A DNA stretch of 64,000 nucleotides from Oegoconia quadripuncta (GCA_949316235.1 OX438749.1:22212414-22276413); one strand, 5' to 3'. Counted from the stretch's first letter, positions 20,876-32,420 are shown. The notes: generated from the sequence alone by a model not told the origin. Made by a program: numbers and translations.

Positions 20876-21348
20876 CTTCTTCTTCTCTTTTAGAGCACCT
20901 TAACTTTAACGTTTCAGTAGTGTGGGCCTATCCGGCAACACACTAACCTACTATGGCAGGTTTAGATGACGCCGAACGATTGCTGTTGTGCGGAGAATAA
21001 CAGCTTATTATTATTATTATTTTCTTTTTCTTTTTCTCAGCCTGAGCTGGTATTACCATACCATTTACGGGTATTAACCAAGTAAATGGTATATTGGTAT
21101 AAGGGTTTATTTTAAAATAAATTATTATTATTATTATTATTATAACGTATTTATTTTCTTCAAAGCGAAGAAGGTAATTTCCGCACCAGACGGGTATCAA
21201 CCAAGTGTGGCGGGTTCAGCTGATGAATTGATGATAGATGAAGTCAGAAACTTTCTGGTAATTCTACAAGTGTTAAGTATTCGTGGCTTATTATTATTAT
21301 TATTATAGAAAAAGAAGTTTCCCACTTACCTCGGCAAATGGGATTGTA
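20876..21348. repeat. Cluster of (TTA)n tracts and short LINE-tail fragments
   Basis: (TTA)n or (ATT)n tracts at about 20863-20874, 21005-21020, 21120-21142 and 21290-21306. GAAGAAGGTAATTTCCGCAC and similar blocks between them suggest stacked 3' ends of elements ending in TTA repeats. Confidence 0.6.
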
Positions 21349-21580
21349 AACCGATTGGCGTAGTGGACAGGACCCTATCAGCGAAACCAACGGGCGCGGG
21401 TTCGAATCCCGCGAGGGGTAAATGTTTGTGTGATGAATACGAACATTTATTCCCGAGTCTTGGATGTTTATATAAATATTTATGTATGTTTATCCGTTTA
21501 TCTTGTATCCATAGCACAAGCTTTGCTTAGTTTGGGACTAGATGATTGGTGTAAGTGTCCGAAATATTTATTTATTACCT
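21349..21580 (+). mobile_element. SINE-C copy, full length
   Basis: Defines SINE-C in plus orientation. Head ACCGATTGGCGTAGTGGACA, B-box GCGGGTTCGAATCCCGCGAG, body GATGAATACGAACATTTATT and CTAGATGATTGGTGTAAGTG, ending TATTTATTTATT. Confidence 0.9.
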
Positions 21581-22507
21581 ATTATTATTTATTATATTAA
21601 TTACAGCGGCTTGTACAATGAAACTGTGGCTGAGTGTTCTTCCTTGGACATTTTTGTACACAATTTACTTACGTCTCGAAGACAAACAAAGCTGATATTT
21701 TGTAATTAAGTTTGGCTAAGTTTATTTTGTGACCCAACTTTAGAACGATTAATTACTTCTTTCTTACTTCATCACCGATAATTGAATGTTTGTTTGATTG
21801 ATTGTTACACTGCTAGCATGACATTAACATTTCATTCTGTGCATACATACCCAGAGTTATAGTCTAGTTTTATAAATTAGACAGATAAAGCGTTTATTTG
21901 CATATTACAGAAACACATACAAAAATATTCGACGCAACAATCATTCTGCTTGGTGTCATTCTTACAAAATGTAGCCTTATTTCACAGAAATAAAAATATA
22001 ATCTAAAATTAAGTACAACTGACTTATAATAGAGTTGTATGTGTATCTGTACCACAAATGGGCCATCGCTCAGTGTGGATCCTCACCTGTAGCGGTAAGA
22101 CACTGATTTTCTGCTAGTGCCCTGCGAGAGAAAGCGAGGGTAGGGTACTAGTGCAAAAATTTTCAATAACAACCATAAGTGTGTATTCTATAAAGATCAT
22201 GTTGTACGGTGGTGTATAGCAATTGTATGGATCATAATGATACTCGTTTAAAATAATAATTGTCAAAAGTTGGCTTAACATAATTGACTAAATACCCACA
22301 ACGCGAACGAATCAAGATGTCTGTGAGCAACTACCGCTAAGCTATTCGAAATGTTGCAAATGCTTTCGGAATATTCTTCTTTTGTATTTCTAGCAGATAT
22401 GCTTTAATTCGCTTCTCGAAAGAAAATTTAGATTCTATGTATTCTATCTATTCGGGCTTGTTATACTGTAACTTGTTCTGTATGCCCAATAAAAATAAAT
22501 GAATAGC
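21581..22507. other. Spacer with LINE-type 3' end
   Basis: Mostly unrecognised. The segment at about 22440-22500 (TGTAACTTGTTCTGTATGCC, CAATAAAAATAAATG) looks like a LINE 3' end. Confidence 0.4.
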
Positions 22508-22721
22508 AAAAGGGATTTATAATGCGGACTGCTAAGGTATGGAACTCACTGCCCGCGTCGGTTTTTCCCGACACTTACAACCTTGGGATCTTCAAGGCTA
22601 GAGTGAATAGGCATTTACTGGGTGCGCGTGATACATCTTCGGCTACATCGTCACTTTCCATCAGAGGTGAGATTGTAGTCAAACGCGAAACCAGTTTGTA
22701 ATAAAAAAAAAAAAAAAAAAG
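22508..22721 (+). pseudogene. LINE-E 3' end
   Basis: Defines LINE-E: MRTAKVWNSLPASVFPDTYN in the plus frame, then LGIFKARVNRHLLGARDTSS and TSSLSIR, TGAGATTGTAGTCAAACGCG and a poly(A) tract at 22703-22720. The LWNSLPASVFP-type block marks the C-terminus of a CR1/jockey-group RT. Confidence 0.8.
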
Positions 22722-22784
22722 GCAGCTAATGCCAATCCTGGGAAAGAAGGTCGAGTACACCTCAGAATGCGCTTACATGCAGTG

Positions 22785-22880
22785 AGCGGGGCGTAGCAGA
22801 ATGCTACCGCAAGTAAAAGTGCTAATAATAAGAGTAACAAAAAGCTTGGAAATTTTGTCGGTTGGACAACGACTAACGAC
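22785..22880. repeat. Dispersed repeat, pair with 40008-40100
   Basis: GAATGCTACCGCAAGTAAAA and AAAGCTTGGAAATTTTGTCG align with GAAGGCTACCGCGAGTAAAT and AAAGCTTGGAAGTTGTGACG. Confidence 0.6.
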
Positions 22881-23051
22881 TAAATTTGTTATCACATCCC
22901 TAGAAGTAAGGGATACCGGGATTAACGTCTAATGGATAAATCGAGTTAACATATTGGTTTAGCGATTAAATTTTTTTACGTGGTAAGAACCGGTCGTCGT
23001 AGAACACAAAGACAACTACACACCTACATCTACACATCTATATGTGTAGAT

Positions 23052-23275
23052 GTAGATTCGGATGATGAATGAAGAATCGAACTTCTTAGTGCGAATGTTC
23101 GGTATATTAACTATATACGGGTGGAATCCCTCCCCACGTGGTCCGAAGATGGAAGGGTGACGGTGGAATAAGATTATGTAATTCCAACGCACACCCCGAA
23201 ATGCATCCTGTAAAAAACTGAGAGACAGGCGACTTTGCGACGGTGTTCAAGGCTCTGCAATTTAGCAGTCATCGA
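23052..23275 (-). pseudogene. LINE-E coding fragment
   Basis: On the minus strand the block corresponding to ECALELHNLI...PFHLRTT, VNIPNIRTKKFDSSF and IIRMMNE-type end. Homologous to 57243-57500. Tail side missing, so truncated at its 3' end by rearrangement. Confidence 0.7.
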
Positions 23276-23304
23276 ATTATCACCTATGAGTCTCAATATA
23301 TCGG

Positions 23305-23440
23305 GATAAAACATATCGTACGTTTTAATCCCGGCTATGCTCTACCTGTATACGAAATTTCATCCAAATCTGTTAATATGTTTCGCCGTGATTGAGCAAC
23401 AATAAACAAACTTTCGCATTCATAATATTAGTTACATTCT
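23305..23440 (+). repeat. LINE 3'-UTR tail
   Basis: CGTTTTAATCCCGGCTATGC, AAATTTCATCCAAATCTG and TTTCGCCGTGATTGAGCAAC, ending CATAATATTAGTTA. Same family as 52330-52495 and 56365-56450. Confidence 0.6.
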
Positions 23441-24054
23441 GTGTTTCATTTGTAAAACATTTGATTGTTGTAAATGACAAAACATTTAGTATGTAAATCT
23501 AAAAGTTTGTACTATATAAACGGAGCGACACGCAACCCTTCGTCCAGGCTTTAGGAATACATGAAAACCTGAGCTTATTGTACAACTCAACCTGAGGTAC
23601 AACTCACCGTATCGTCAATACCGTAATCGATTTTACAGTTGTTTGAATCAACTGCCAAATGTCATACCAACACGCAAGCCACACCACAATATAGTATCAC
23701 CACAACCAGTATTACAATGAGATAATATGTAGTTAAAAAACTAAAAAAAAACACAACAATGTACCGTGACGAAAAGTTTAGAATATTATAATCTTTAAAT
23801 TATCTCTAAGTGACACTGTAGGTCTCAATTGATAAATTGCGCAAACGGCTCGTTTCTGTAAAACAAAGATTGTATTTATATCCACGGCATTTCCCCACAG
23901 CAAGATACCGTAAGATATCAGGCCATGGAAATAACTAAAATATACCAATCTAGCAGTATTTCCGTCAGATATTTGTCTAATTTTTTTTACTGCATACGAT
24001 ACAGAGCTGATCTAACTGAATAACCTAGCTGTTTGAGTATTCCTTCATCGTAAT
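23441..24054. other. Spacer
   Basis: No recognised element; TTATCTCTAAGTGACACT near 23800 recurs at 28553-28572. Confidence 0.45.
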
Positions 24055-24240
24055 CATGCTGAGCATACGCCTCCCCGAGAGATTTCTAGAGCGACCCGCA
24101 GGATGCGGCCTGCATCCAGTGACTTCTCGCTGCCTCCATTAAATCCTACCCCACGCTTGCCAGTACGTGGTCTCCAGTCCAGAACTTTAATGTCCCACCC
24201 GCAATCACTTCTTCTGACTAATCCGCTGGGATTTCTTCAT
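24055..24240 (-). pseudogene. LINE RT C-terminal tail
   Basis: On the minus strand: VLDWRPRTGKRGVG, then in a shifted frame DLMEAARSHWMQAA and KSLGEAYAQHD. This corresponds to the C-terminal end of an insect endonuclease-RT family where a GRPxxRW-type block is followed by WMxxAxDRxxWRSxGEAY (recalled pattern). Frame breaks make it a pseudogene. Confidence 0.65.
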
Positions 24241-24357
24241 TGCGATTTTATCTCGTAGTGAAACCGGAGCATCGCCTTTTCCATGGCTCGTTGCATCACC
24301 GTGAGCTTTCATATAGGGCTCATTGTGAGATCTCGTGAAAATAAACGTAATATAATT

Positions 24358-24500
24358 TAGTATTCGGTTTGGTTGGAGGTAGGATAGTCTAAATGCCCAC
24401 ATGGCTACTTACCTCCATCTTATCTAAGTCTGCCGCCAAACAGCAAGTTTGATGGCATTATTATGATGCAAATAAATCAAGGCCTCAACCTTTGGCCACA
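24358..24500 (+). mobile_element. Degenerate SINE-A fragment
   Basis: TTCGGTTTGGTTGGAGGTAG, TTATCTAAGTCTGCCGCCAA, AACAGCAAGTTTGATGGCAT. Confidence 0.6.
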
Positions 24501-24899
24501 TCTTTACTTAGTGTAACTGGATTAAGGTCGTACGCTAACAAATTTTACATAAAGAAATACGAGATAAGACTGTTACAATTTGCGATCGCAAGCCGCCCGT
24601 GGATTGCACCTTTACGTATAATAAATCGGACATCATCTCAGATACGTTCATCGATACTCTTGTCGCGTTTTGGTGAAAAAAATTTACTCGTATATGAGAA
24701 GAATTGAATGTCTCCTCCATTTTAGTAAGTCGGTAAAAACTAATGAAAATTGTGCCTTATTGTGTGATATTGTGTTACTGTTTTAATGTTTATTCACTGT
24801 GACAGATTACTGAATTTGTAATAAAAACTCTATATTGATTGAATCAAAGTTGTAGCACTTTAGGTAGAGCCTTATTTAATGACCTTTTTGTAGTGATAT
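24501..24899. other. Spacer
   Basis: Two opposing open frames here (about 24492-24720) overlap the same bases and show no family resemblance. No gene called. Confidence 0.4.
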
Positions 24900-25090
24900 A
24901 ATCATCATTGTCAGCCGCATACATCCACTGCTGGGTCTACACCCAGCCTATGCCTTTTCTCTATTACGTCCATTCTCATGGTAATTATATTATTGCCAGC
25001 TGCATCCAGTGAGATCTCATCTACTGTATACGATGCCATTGACCAACGGGCCTGCCGGTTCTGTCATCCCATCTAGACATGTGAAGCTAT
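24900..25090 (-). repeat. LINE-derived fragment, same broad family as 24055-24240
   Basis: CATACATCCACTGCTGGGTC and GCTGCATCCAGTGAGATCTC follow the order typical of the common lepidopteran endonuclease-RT tail. Confidence 0.45.
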
Positions 25091-25097
25091 ATAGTTT

Positions 25098-25170
25098 AAA
25101 AATCGGCCAAGTGCGTGTCGGGCCACGCGCAATGTAAGGTTTCGTACTTGCCCGTCATAATATAAGGTAA
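25098..25170 (+). repeat. Widespread lepidopteran repeat
   Basis: AAATCGGCCAAGTGCGTGTC, GGGCCACGCGCAATGTAAGG. I recognise the CGGCCAAGTGCGxGTCGG motif as a very common lepidopteran interspersed sequence. Confidence 0.6.
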
Positions 25171-25214
25171 GTCCTAAGAAACTAACTATACGTATTTAAA
25201 CATGCGTACTTCCT

Positions 25215-25325
25215 TAGCAAAACAACAACAAAAAAACAACAACAACACAGCACAGCACATCACAGCACAGCACAGCACAGCACAGCATGGCACCGCACAA
25301 CACAACACAATACAATACAAATACA
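25215..25325 (+). repeat. (CAGCA)n / (CAACA)n simple repeat
   Basis: Imperfect AACAACA then CACAGCACAGCA, passing to CACAACACAA. Confidence 0.9.
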
Positions 25326-25529
25326 CATTATTGCACAACAGAAAAGAAAATAAAGTTACAGAAAAGTGGTAAGAATAGAATGTCTTATCACTAAAAGCGA
25401 TCTCTTCCAACCACCCTTTGGGTATAAGGACAGTACATTTGAAATAGGTAGGTTTTGCGGTATTAAATAGGGTAGGGTACATACTTAGGTTAAGTTACCT
25501 TTATTTGGCTTTTATATTACTAGTCTAAA

Positions 25530-25975
25530 TTATGTATATTACTGTTGTATTCTTCTTCTTCTTTTCGCGTCGAGGTAAGTTTCAAATATTATTGGACTAA
25601 AACTTAGCCACTCAGCACTGTCTGTGGCGTTAAGGAGGTCGTCAAAGGTGCAGCTGTCAGGACACGCGGGGCAAGACAATACGTGATCCATTGTCTGTGG
25701 GGAGACTCCGCACTCGCATCGATCACTCCCGCCATCGGAGAATCCCCACCTGCACAGATTATCTTTGCAGCGGCCAACCTGAGTTCGAAGCCGATTTAAG
25801 GATTTCCATGTTGGCCATGGCAAATCGTGTCCAGGAGGAAGAGACTCCTCGAGCGGGAGGAATTACGCAAGAGAGTATCTTTGCCGCCACAGACTGCAGC
25901 GAGCATCCGAAGCCACACCTTGTACGGGAGCAACGCACTTCAAAAAACTATTACGACTCTGGAGTCTTTGGGGCA
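25530..25975 (-). pseudogene. LINE C-terminal Cys-rich region
   Basis: On the minus strand, 25539-25823 reads LPWPTWKSLNRLRTQVGRCK, LCRWGF, then DRCECGVSPQTMDHVLSCP and FDDLLNATDSAEW. This is the RLRTGxGRCxxxLxxWG / CxCGxxxQTMxHxLxxCP module found downstream of the RT in several insect non-LTR elements. Upstream sequence to about 25975 is in a broken frame. The 3' end (TTCTTCTTCTTTTCGCGTCG seen on plus strand) recurs at 52502-52562. Confidence 0.75.
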
Positions 25976-26254
25976 CTGTTGAATACTGGTACATCGGGTG
26001 GCGAGCATCACTCACAAGTATAGCTCTCTCAATGGAGCTAGCTATTTATAAAAACTGTTGTATTACTACTTATAAATACTATTCAATGTATATGTGTGGC
26101 TGGAGAAACAAATAAACGTTTATCTATATATCTATGTCAATACCTTCTATTTCACTTACCTAATATGCCCTATTTTTTCCATACGGTAAAAAAACTCATC
26201 CAGTATTACTAGTGTCGTGAATTTTTCACGTATCCAAAAACAACCTTTTAGCTG

Positions 26255-26455
26255 GCAGGGGGGACACTTTTTTTAACGTTAATTATTGTAAACTATTTTA
26301 TGCAATAAAGATTAGGTGTTTGAATATTTCGCAAATGGATCCACAGACGTTTAGCTGGCCCTGCCTGACACATTTTTTTAACGTTATTTATTGTAAATTG
26401 TTTTGTGCAATAAAGATTAGGTGTTTGAATTTTCGCAAATGGATCCACAGATCGT
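26255..26455 (+). repeat. Tandem duplication of a LINE-type 3' end
   Basis: Two copies of GCAATAAAGATTAGGTGTTT plus CGCAAATGGATCCACAGA, about 112-113 bp apart. Confidence 0.75.
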
Positions 26456-26496
26456 AAAACTGTTCAAGATAACCTCTCATATTTTTTAACCGATTT

Positions 26497-26830
26497 AACC
26501 GCCTCCGTGGCTCAATGTAAACAACATTGGGCTTACGATTCGGAGGTCGCGGGTTCGATCCCCAGCGGGGTACATGTTTAAGTACTGGGTTTGGTTGGTG
26601 GTAGGGTATTTTAAAGGTCCGCCTGGCTAGCTACCACCATCTTATCTAAATCTGCCGCCAAGCAGCGATGTTAATAGCATGTTGTGTTCCGGTTGTCACA
26701 GATAAGATAACCAGTCCCCCAAATGTGTTGGGGTTTCCGGGTCAGTACGCTTCCATCTTCGACCTCATCTTCACTTAACATCAGGTGTGATTGGGCTCAA
26801 GCACCAACACGTTGTGAATAAAAAAAAAAC
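26497..26830 (+). mobile_element. SINE-A copy, full length
   Basis: Complete head (AACCGCCTCCGTGGCTCAAT, GCGGGTTCGATCCCCAGCGG), body and poly(A) tail. A box and B box are intact. Confidence 0.9.
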
Positions 26831-26957
26831 TCACCTATCCAACGATATCTCACATGATGGGATACAAAAATTAAAAAAAAAATCATCTCTTTATGAGAGC
26901 TACCTTAAAAAATAATTCTCAAGATTTTATTTTACCTCTTTGTCGGCGTGATTATTA

Positions 26958-27349
26958 TATTGGGTCTTTACCTATGAAATTGGAGTTTTTTTTCTTCGTT
27001 AATCATACGTACCAATTCCTGCGATTTTCAAAGCTATATCCAAATTTGTTTTTATTTGGAAAATGGAATATTATTTCAAGGTTTCACATGAAATATTTTT
27101 TAATTTCTGGGATAAATCACATAATCAAAAAAAATTGAACAGAGCATTTTCATGTGCTTCCCATTATCATTTCTTAGATTCGCTGAAACTTTTATAAAGC
27201 GGTTACTTTTAAAAATGAACGTAATGTTATCCGATAATACACACAAAGTTTAGTTTAGTCCCAAAAAAAACAAAAATGTTTGTATGGAGAAAACAGTCTT
27301 AATGAAATTCTTCATACAAAACGCCAATTTCATAGGTAAGGACCTAATA
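26958..27349 (+). mobile_element. MITE-F copy 3
   Basis: Both TIRs present (TATTGGGTCTTTACCTATGA and CATAGGTAAGGACCTAATA). Internal deletion near 27220-27270 removes AAATTTGGATTTGCCGTTCC. Confidence 0.85.
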
Positions 27350-28059
27350 TATAGCTATGCTAAATTACCGTTTTCTAATACTTAGTGCCTATGAGTAAGC
27401 CGCGGACAGACAGACACATATGACGGAACTATTAGTTATTGACTACGTAATCCTAATAAAAAACTGCAAAAAGATCCAACTCGAGATATAGAACCTTTAC
27501 AGTGCCCCTATACTCCTTTGCGAAATTCAAAATCCATTTCACATGTCACAGATAGCATCCTTGCAACTGAAATAGAATTAAAACAATTAACTTAAGTGAA
27601 CGGTAGTGTATATTTCAAGCTTGGATTGGGTACAAGGCTTTTATGTAGATATCAGATTGCCACCCTTTTCTTCGGCGTATTTTCGTTCACTGTTACGTTA
27701 CTTCGAAAATATTTCTTCGCAATAACAGTTGCTATAATTTTAACCCAATTCACTTCTACAAGTTAACCAACATAATGCTGCCGCCCGACTGCGTTTGTCC
27801 TTTTATAACTTTACCCCACTTCGATGGACGAACTAAATATGGAAACGCACGAACGGACAGCAAACAAAGTCAAAGTCAAAGTCAAACGTACTCGAAAATC
27901 AAAAGAGTTTTTTTCTTCATACTTATTACATAATTATTTATTCGTAAGATAATGTACAGATATAATATACTTTATAGACACCTATGCTAAAGTTTTTGTA
28001 ATAGTTAAATATATAACATTAAAACAACCAGTTTCATAGTAACCATTTTCATCCAAACG
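27350..28059. other. Spacer
   Basis: No gene or known repeat; AAAGTCAAAGTCAAAGTCAA at 27868 is a short simple repeat of the LINE-tail type. Confidence 0.5.
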
Positions 28060-28190
28060 AGTGTTATTTTCTTTTTTTCGTTATATTCTCTCCTCTCGGA
28101 GAAGGCGAAGGGATTTACCATTTCTTATTTCTCTTATTTCTTCAGTTTATAAGTCAGTCTCAGTCAAAACAAATAATCCGTCGACTTACA
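28060..28190. repeat. Dispersed repeat, pair with 50965-51110
   Basis: TTCTCTCCTCTCGGAGAAGG and TTCTTCAGTTTATAAGTCAG are common to both. The copy here lacks about 20 bases (CTAAGCCCATACAGCCACG). Confidence 0.75.
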
Positions 28191-28293
28191 TAGACGCCAA
28201 TATGAATCAGTTGTCAACTTGTCCATTTTTTGTTCCTTGGTGTACTGTGGGTCTCCTTCCCCGCACCCGCCCCCGCTCACTGTCCGGCGGCGG

Positions 28294-28528
28294 CGGTTGG
28301 CGGTACGGCATTTTAAATGTCCGCCTGGCTAGCTACCACCGTCTTATGTAAATCGGCCGCCAAACAGCAATGTTAATAGCATTGTTCTGTACCGGTTGTC
28401 AGAGATAAGATAGCCAGTTCCCCAAATATTTGGGTTTCCGGGTCAGTACGCTTCCACCTTCGGCCTGATCTTCACTTAACATCAGGTGTGATTGAGGTCA
28501 AGTGCTAAGCTGTTGTACATAAAAAAAG
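28294..28528 (+). mobile_element. SINE-A copy, 5' truncated
   Basis: Begins in the body after a GC-rich segment, at GGTACGGCATTTTAAATGTC, and ends GTTGTACATAAAAAAA. Confidence 0.85.
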
Positions 28529-29150
28529 GTTAGAATTGTTCTCTTAATTTAAACTTATCTCTAAGTGACACTAGAATAGAAATGTAATAAGAATTTCTAC
28601 ATTAAAATACTTTTAATAATAAACTTTTAATACTCCATCATTATGATTATCACATAATATTCTAGTAGGTATGTACAAACACGAGTCACATAATGTACAA
28701 GTCCCAAAAACCCTCTTCAAAATGAAACTAATGTTTCTGAGGTAAAAGTAGCATTTTATTCAAAACACTTACGGCAGGTCACGGTTTGGGCCGAACATAT
28801 CGATACCGCGTTTTAAAAACGGTCAACGCCATCTAGCGGTAACGACTAAAAACTACATATATTGCCTAGTATTAGACACATAAAGTCCATCAAGGCGTTC
28901 CAGTGGCAATCTTCTGACTCCATCTTCAGACACTCGTCATCACTTTTAATGGAAAGTGCTCATAGCTATATAAGGTCCTAATTTATTAACCCCGATCCCG
29001 TCAACACATGATAGTGCTAGTCCAAAGGGTTCAAAAAAAAGTATAGTTATAAAAAAAGAAAAATAAAAATAAAATAACATTAAAAATAATTAACCATAAA
29101 CATATTATTTCTTTCCTGCCTGTTCATTACTTTACTGGAAGGCGGACGAA
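28529..29150. other. Spacer with the CGCCATCTAG repeat
   Basis: 28808-28838 matches 3261-3292 (GCGTTTTAAAAACGGTCAAC then GCCATCTAGCG). No gene seen. Confidence 0.45.
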
Positions 29151-29490
29151 TTGTTTACACACACACGCACACCGCAGCCTTCAACCGATCAAAAAGAACT
29201 TGCTTGTATGACGAGAGCGCATAACATAAAAGCAATTAGAAAAACAGAGACAGAAAATCCGCGGTTGGCGACATTGCCAGATCGCGCGAATTCTCTGTCT
29301 CTGCCGCCGCGCGTGGCTCTGTCTCTGTCTTGTCTGTCTACTACTACCAGTCATTTCATTGTTCGGGAGCGATATGCACGCGGGATATACAGCAGACTCG
29401 GAACGTCTGAAAGTTTTCGTCTACTGAGATGTAATGATAATGCTTCTGACTGCAGAGTGATAAAGTCAAACTTTGTTGCATAGGTATACA
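29151..29490 (+). other. GC-rich island without a recognised gene
   Basis: A 110-codon plus frame covers it but its residues look like translated CT-rich and GC-rich DNA (SLSLPPRVALSLSCLSTTT). CGCGCGAATTCTCTGTCTCT and GCCGCCGCGCG are unusual for this AT-rich region. A promoter or 5'-untranslated exon is possible but unsupported by a splice or core-promoter signal I can defend. Confidence 0.3.
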
Positions 29491-30514
29491 GACGAACCCT
29501 CTTGTTCATCAAAAAAACGGACATGTAGGTAAGCTACAGGAGCTTATCGTTAGCAATTGTTAATTGGAAGAATTGCTGTGTAATACATAAGTGTGATTCC
29601 GAAAACCTAGTTTATCTTACCGCGGTTGTGCCGCGAGGCCCTCTTAGAATAAATAAATACCTACCTTCTATTAAACTGTGACAAATAACTGTTTAAATAG
29701 GAATAAATTGTTGTAGGTACCTAGGTACCTAACTAGATTATGTAAATCGGTAACGCGGTGGGCACAGGGTTCGATCCCCATGCAGGCCATGTAAGTAAAC
29801 GTGACTACTAAACACGTGCCAAGAGGGTTTGGCGGATATTTAAAAAACTAAAATAGGTAGGTACACGCTTTCATCAGTTAACGCACTAAAAGTAGGTAGG
29901 TACCTAACTTCAATAAAGTTATTTAAGATACATAATGAATAATCACACTTTCGTCAGTAACGCAGAAACAGAATTACCTACAAAGTTCAATGCTCAAAAA
30001 AGCGTGTAATAGTTAGGTAGGTAGGTACCTATCAAGTATTAGTTCGATATAATGTCGACAAAGCACACTACGCTGTTGAAGAGTTCTACTATCTACCTAT
30101 TCCATCATCAGACCCTGGTCACCAAGTGAAATGTGTTGAACTTGTCAAAACAAATCAAATAAGCTCAAACTAGCAGCCACTAGCCATCTAAGAGTTCCAC
30201 TATCCAACTCCCGGATTCATTATCAGATTATCTCGATATCTAGTTGGACCTATACCTACCTACTTACCAAATTATTTTGTTGTCATCGATTAAAATGTAC
30301 TTCCTAGATTTGTTTACATAATACGTAGTTATAAGTACCTACATAGTGAGTATAACGATCGTTATGTTAAAACAGTTTAATAAACTATTATTTTAAGTCA
30401 AAACACAAAATTTAGTTCTTACAAACGCGCAATGAAGCGAGGTAAAATCAGCTGGTGCTATAAGTCGTTGGCCTGTAACAGGGTCATTGGCCGCTCGCTT
30501 GACTGTCAGTTACT
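29491..30514. other. Spacer rich in GGTA/TACC tetranucleotides, with a tRNA-like fragment
   Basis: Repeated TAGGTAGGTACCTA-type tracts at 29710-30030 and 30250. At 29745-29793, GGTAACGCGGTGGGCACAGG and GTTCGATCCCCATGC form a SINE-like head (B-box) without a body. Confidence 0.5.
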
Positions 30515-31048
30515 GTGCAGTGTTCCGGAGACAGTGTACTAGCGAACACGTGCGCACTTTGCGCGTGGATATTGGGAGACCACCTACTGGGGCCTGTGTT
30601 CTTAGAGCGGCTAAACGGTGAAACGTATGTGGAGCTTCTGCAGAGAAAGGTGTCGCGAATGTTGGAGCGTGTGCCTCTAGCACTCCTGAGGAACTTTTAT
30701 TTCCAACACGATGGTTGTCCAGCGCATTACTCTTTACGTGCGCGGACCTATCTTAACCAAGAATTTGGAGATCGCTGGATCGGCCGGGGCGGACCCGTGC
30801 CCTGGCCCCCTCGTTCACCAGATCTGACTCCCCTTGATTTCCATGTGTGGGGACGAGCGAAGGACTTGGTTTACGGTAACGACGGATATTTAATACGCAC
30901 GGAGCAGCTGTTACGTCGACGTATTAAAAGAGCTTTTTCCGTTATACGTAGCGACAGAGAGACTTTGCAGAGAGTGAGTGCTCACGTACAAAGACGAGCC
31001 ACATTGTGTATTGAACAGAACGGACGACATGTACAGCAATTATTGTAA
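30515..31048 (+). pseudogene. DDE transposase, C-terminal two-thirds
   Basis: An intact 177-codon frame. ILGDHLLGPVFLERLNGETY leads to FYFQHDGCPAHYS, which holds the second catalytic aspartate, then DRWIGRGGPVPWPPRSPD and LTPLDFHVWGRAKDLVY. The last aspartate of TPLD is 41 residues after the HDG aspartate, as in DD41D-type Tc1/mariner (IS630) elements. It ends RATLCIEQNGRHVQQLL, the normal family C-terminus. The N-terminal DNA-binding domains and first catalytic aspartate are absent, and no matching frame is visible upstream. Unlike most relics here it has no internal stop. Confidence 0.8.
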
Positions 31049-31079
31049 ATAGGTATTTATTTATTTAAGTCGGCCCATA

Positions 31080-31720
31080 TTTTTCGTACATAACTAGGTA
31101 CCTACCTAGTTTGTTACCTAGTAGGTAGTTAGTATTTCCATGAGTTATATCATGCCTACCTACCTCCTCAATAACTGTAAATAAGATGATTTAATTGATG
31201 TAATTCAAACTTTGTATCTACCTACTTAGTTTCTTTAAGTTTTTTATTGTATGCCTACCTTCCGAATAACCGTATTTACCTAACATGATTTTTATTCTCC
31301 TACATTGATGTAATTTAAACTTTGTATCTAAATACTTACCTAGTTTGTTTAAGTTTTATCCCTAATAATAATAACTAATAAGTAATAATTGTAAGTACAT
31401 AACATGATTTTGTTTCTCGTACATAAGTGTAATGTAAACTTTTTAATTTTCTACCTACCTAGTCTGTTTAAGTTTTCCATGTACATGGTATGCCTATCTC
31501 AATAATGACTGTAAATAACATGATTTTCTTTCACTTAGGTACTCTCGTGTAATGTAAGCTTTGTAATTACCTACCTACCTAAGTAGTTTATTTAAGTTTT
31601 TTCTTATACATTGTACCTATGCCTACCTCCTTAATAACTGAATAACATTATTTTGTTTCTTACATTAGCGTAATTCAAACTTTGTAACTACCTAGCTAGT
31701 TTGTATTTCCATTTATGCTC
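31080..31720 (+). repeat. Degenerate 100-125 bp minisatellite
   Basis: Five to six diverged units. Each includes AACATGATTTT (31183, 31282, 31401, 31517, 31643), GTGTAAT-type sequence, AAACTTTGTA, CTACCTACCTAG and GTTTAAGTTTT. Spacings are 99, 119, 116 and 126 bp. It begins about 30 bp after the transposase stop codon. Confidence 0.75.
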
Positions 31721-32145
31721 TAATTGAGAGTAATTACTGTCTTTATGAGTACCTACACACAATACTTATGACATACACTATGGTGTAAAGACTTTTGTAA
31801 TTCTTAGATTATTTAATTAGCGATAACGATTAGCGAATTGTAAATTTTATTACTAAGTAGGTGGACTATGGCCCATACTGAATCAAGTGTGATTCAGACT
31901 TTTAAACCCGCCAAGTTATTGTACCGTTATGGTTTGTAGATACCCAAATTACCTAAATCAAAACTCATAATGTTATAAAGCGAGTGCGGCTACATACAAT
32001 CTAAGCCATTCTTTTAATAACCTTACAATAATTTGTCAGTCCACAGCCTGCATAAAGAGTGATGGGAAATTTGAATCACGCTGATGTAATTACATAGGTA
32101 ATTATGAGTAACAAAATCTTTGTGTATAACAATGATTGATGATTT
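31721..32145. other. Spacer
   Basis: AT-rich; no gene or named repeat. Confidence 0.45.
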
Positions 32146-32420
32146 GACGACCTGTTTGGTGTAGTGGTTAGAAATTCTGCTGCTATACCAAAAGGTCGCG
32201 GGTTCGAATCCCGCTAGGGGCATATGTTTGTATGATGAATGCGGACAAGTGTACCCGAGTTATGGATGTTTTCATTTATAATAAGTATTTATTTACAAAA
32301 AAAAATGTATTAGTATATCAACCATCTGGTATCCACAACACAAGCCTATAGTTGCTTAAAGTGGAACTAGATGGCGCTGTGTGTATGTCCAAGGATATTT
32401 ATTTTATTTTTATTATTTTT
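32146..32420 (+). mobile_element. SINE-B copy, full length
   Basis: GACGACCTGTTTGGTGTAGT head, CGGGTTCGAATCCCGCTAGG B-box, complete body and (TTTTA)n end. Confidence 0.9.

Noticed and set aside
29151..29483. 110-codon gene
   Set aside because: Low-complexity translation of CT- and GC-rich DNA, no domain, no splice or promoter support.
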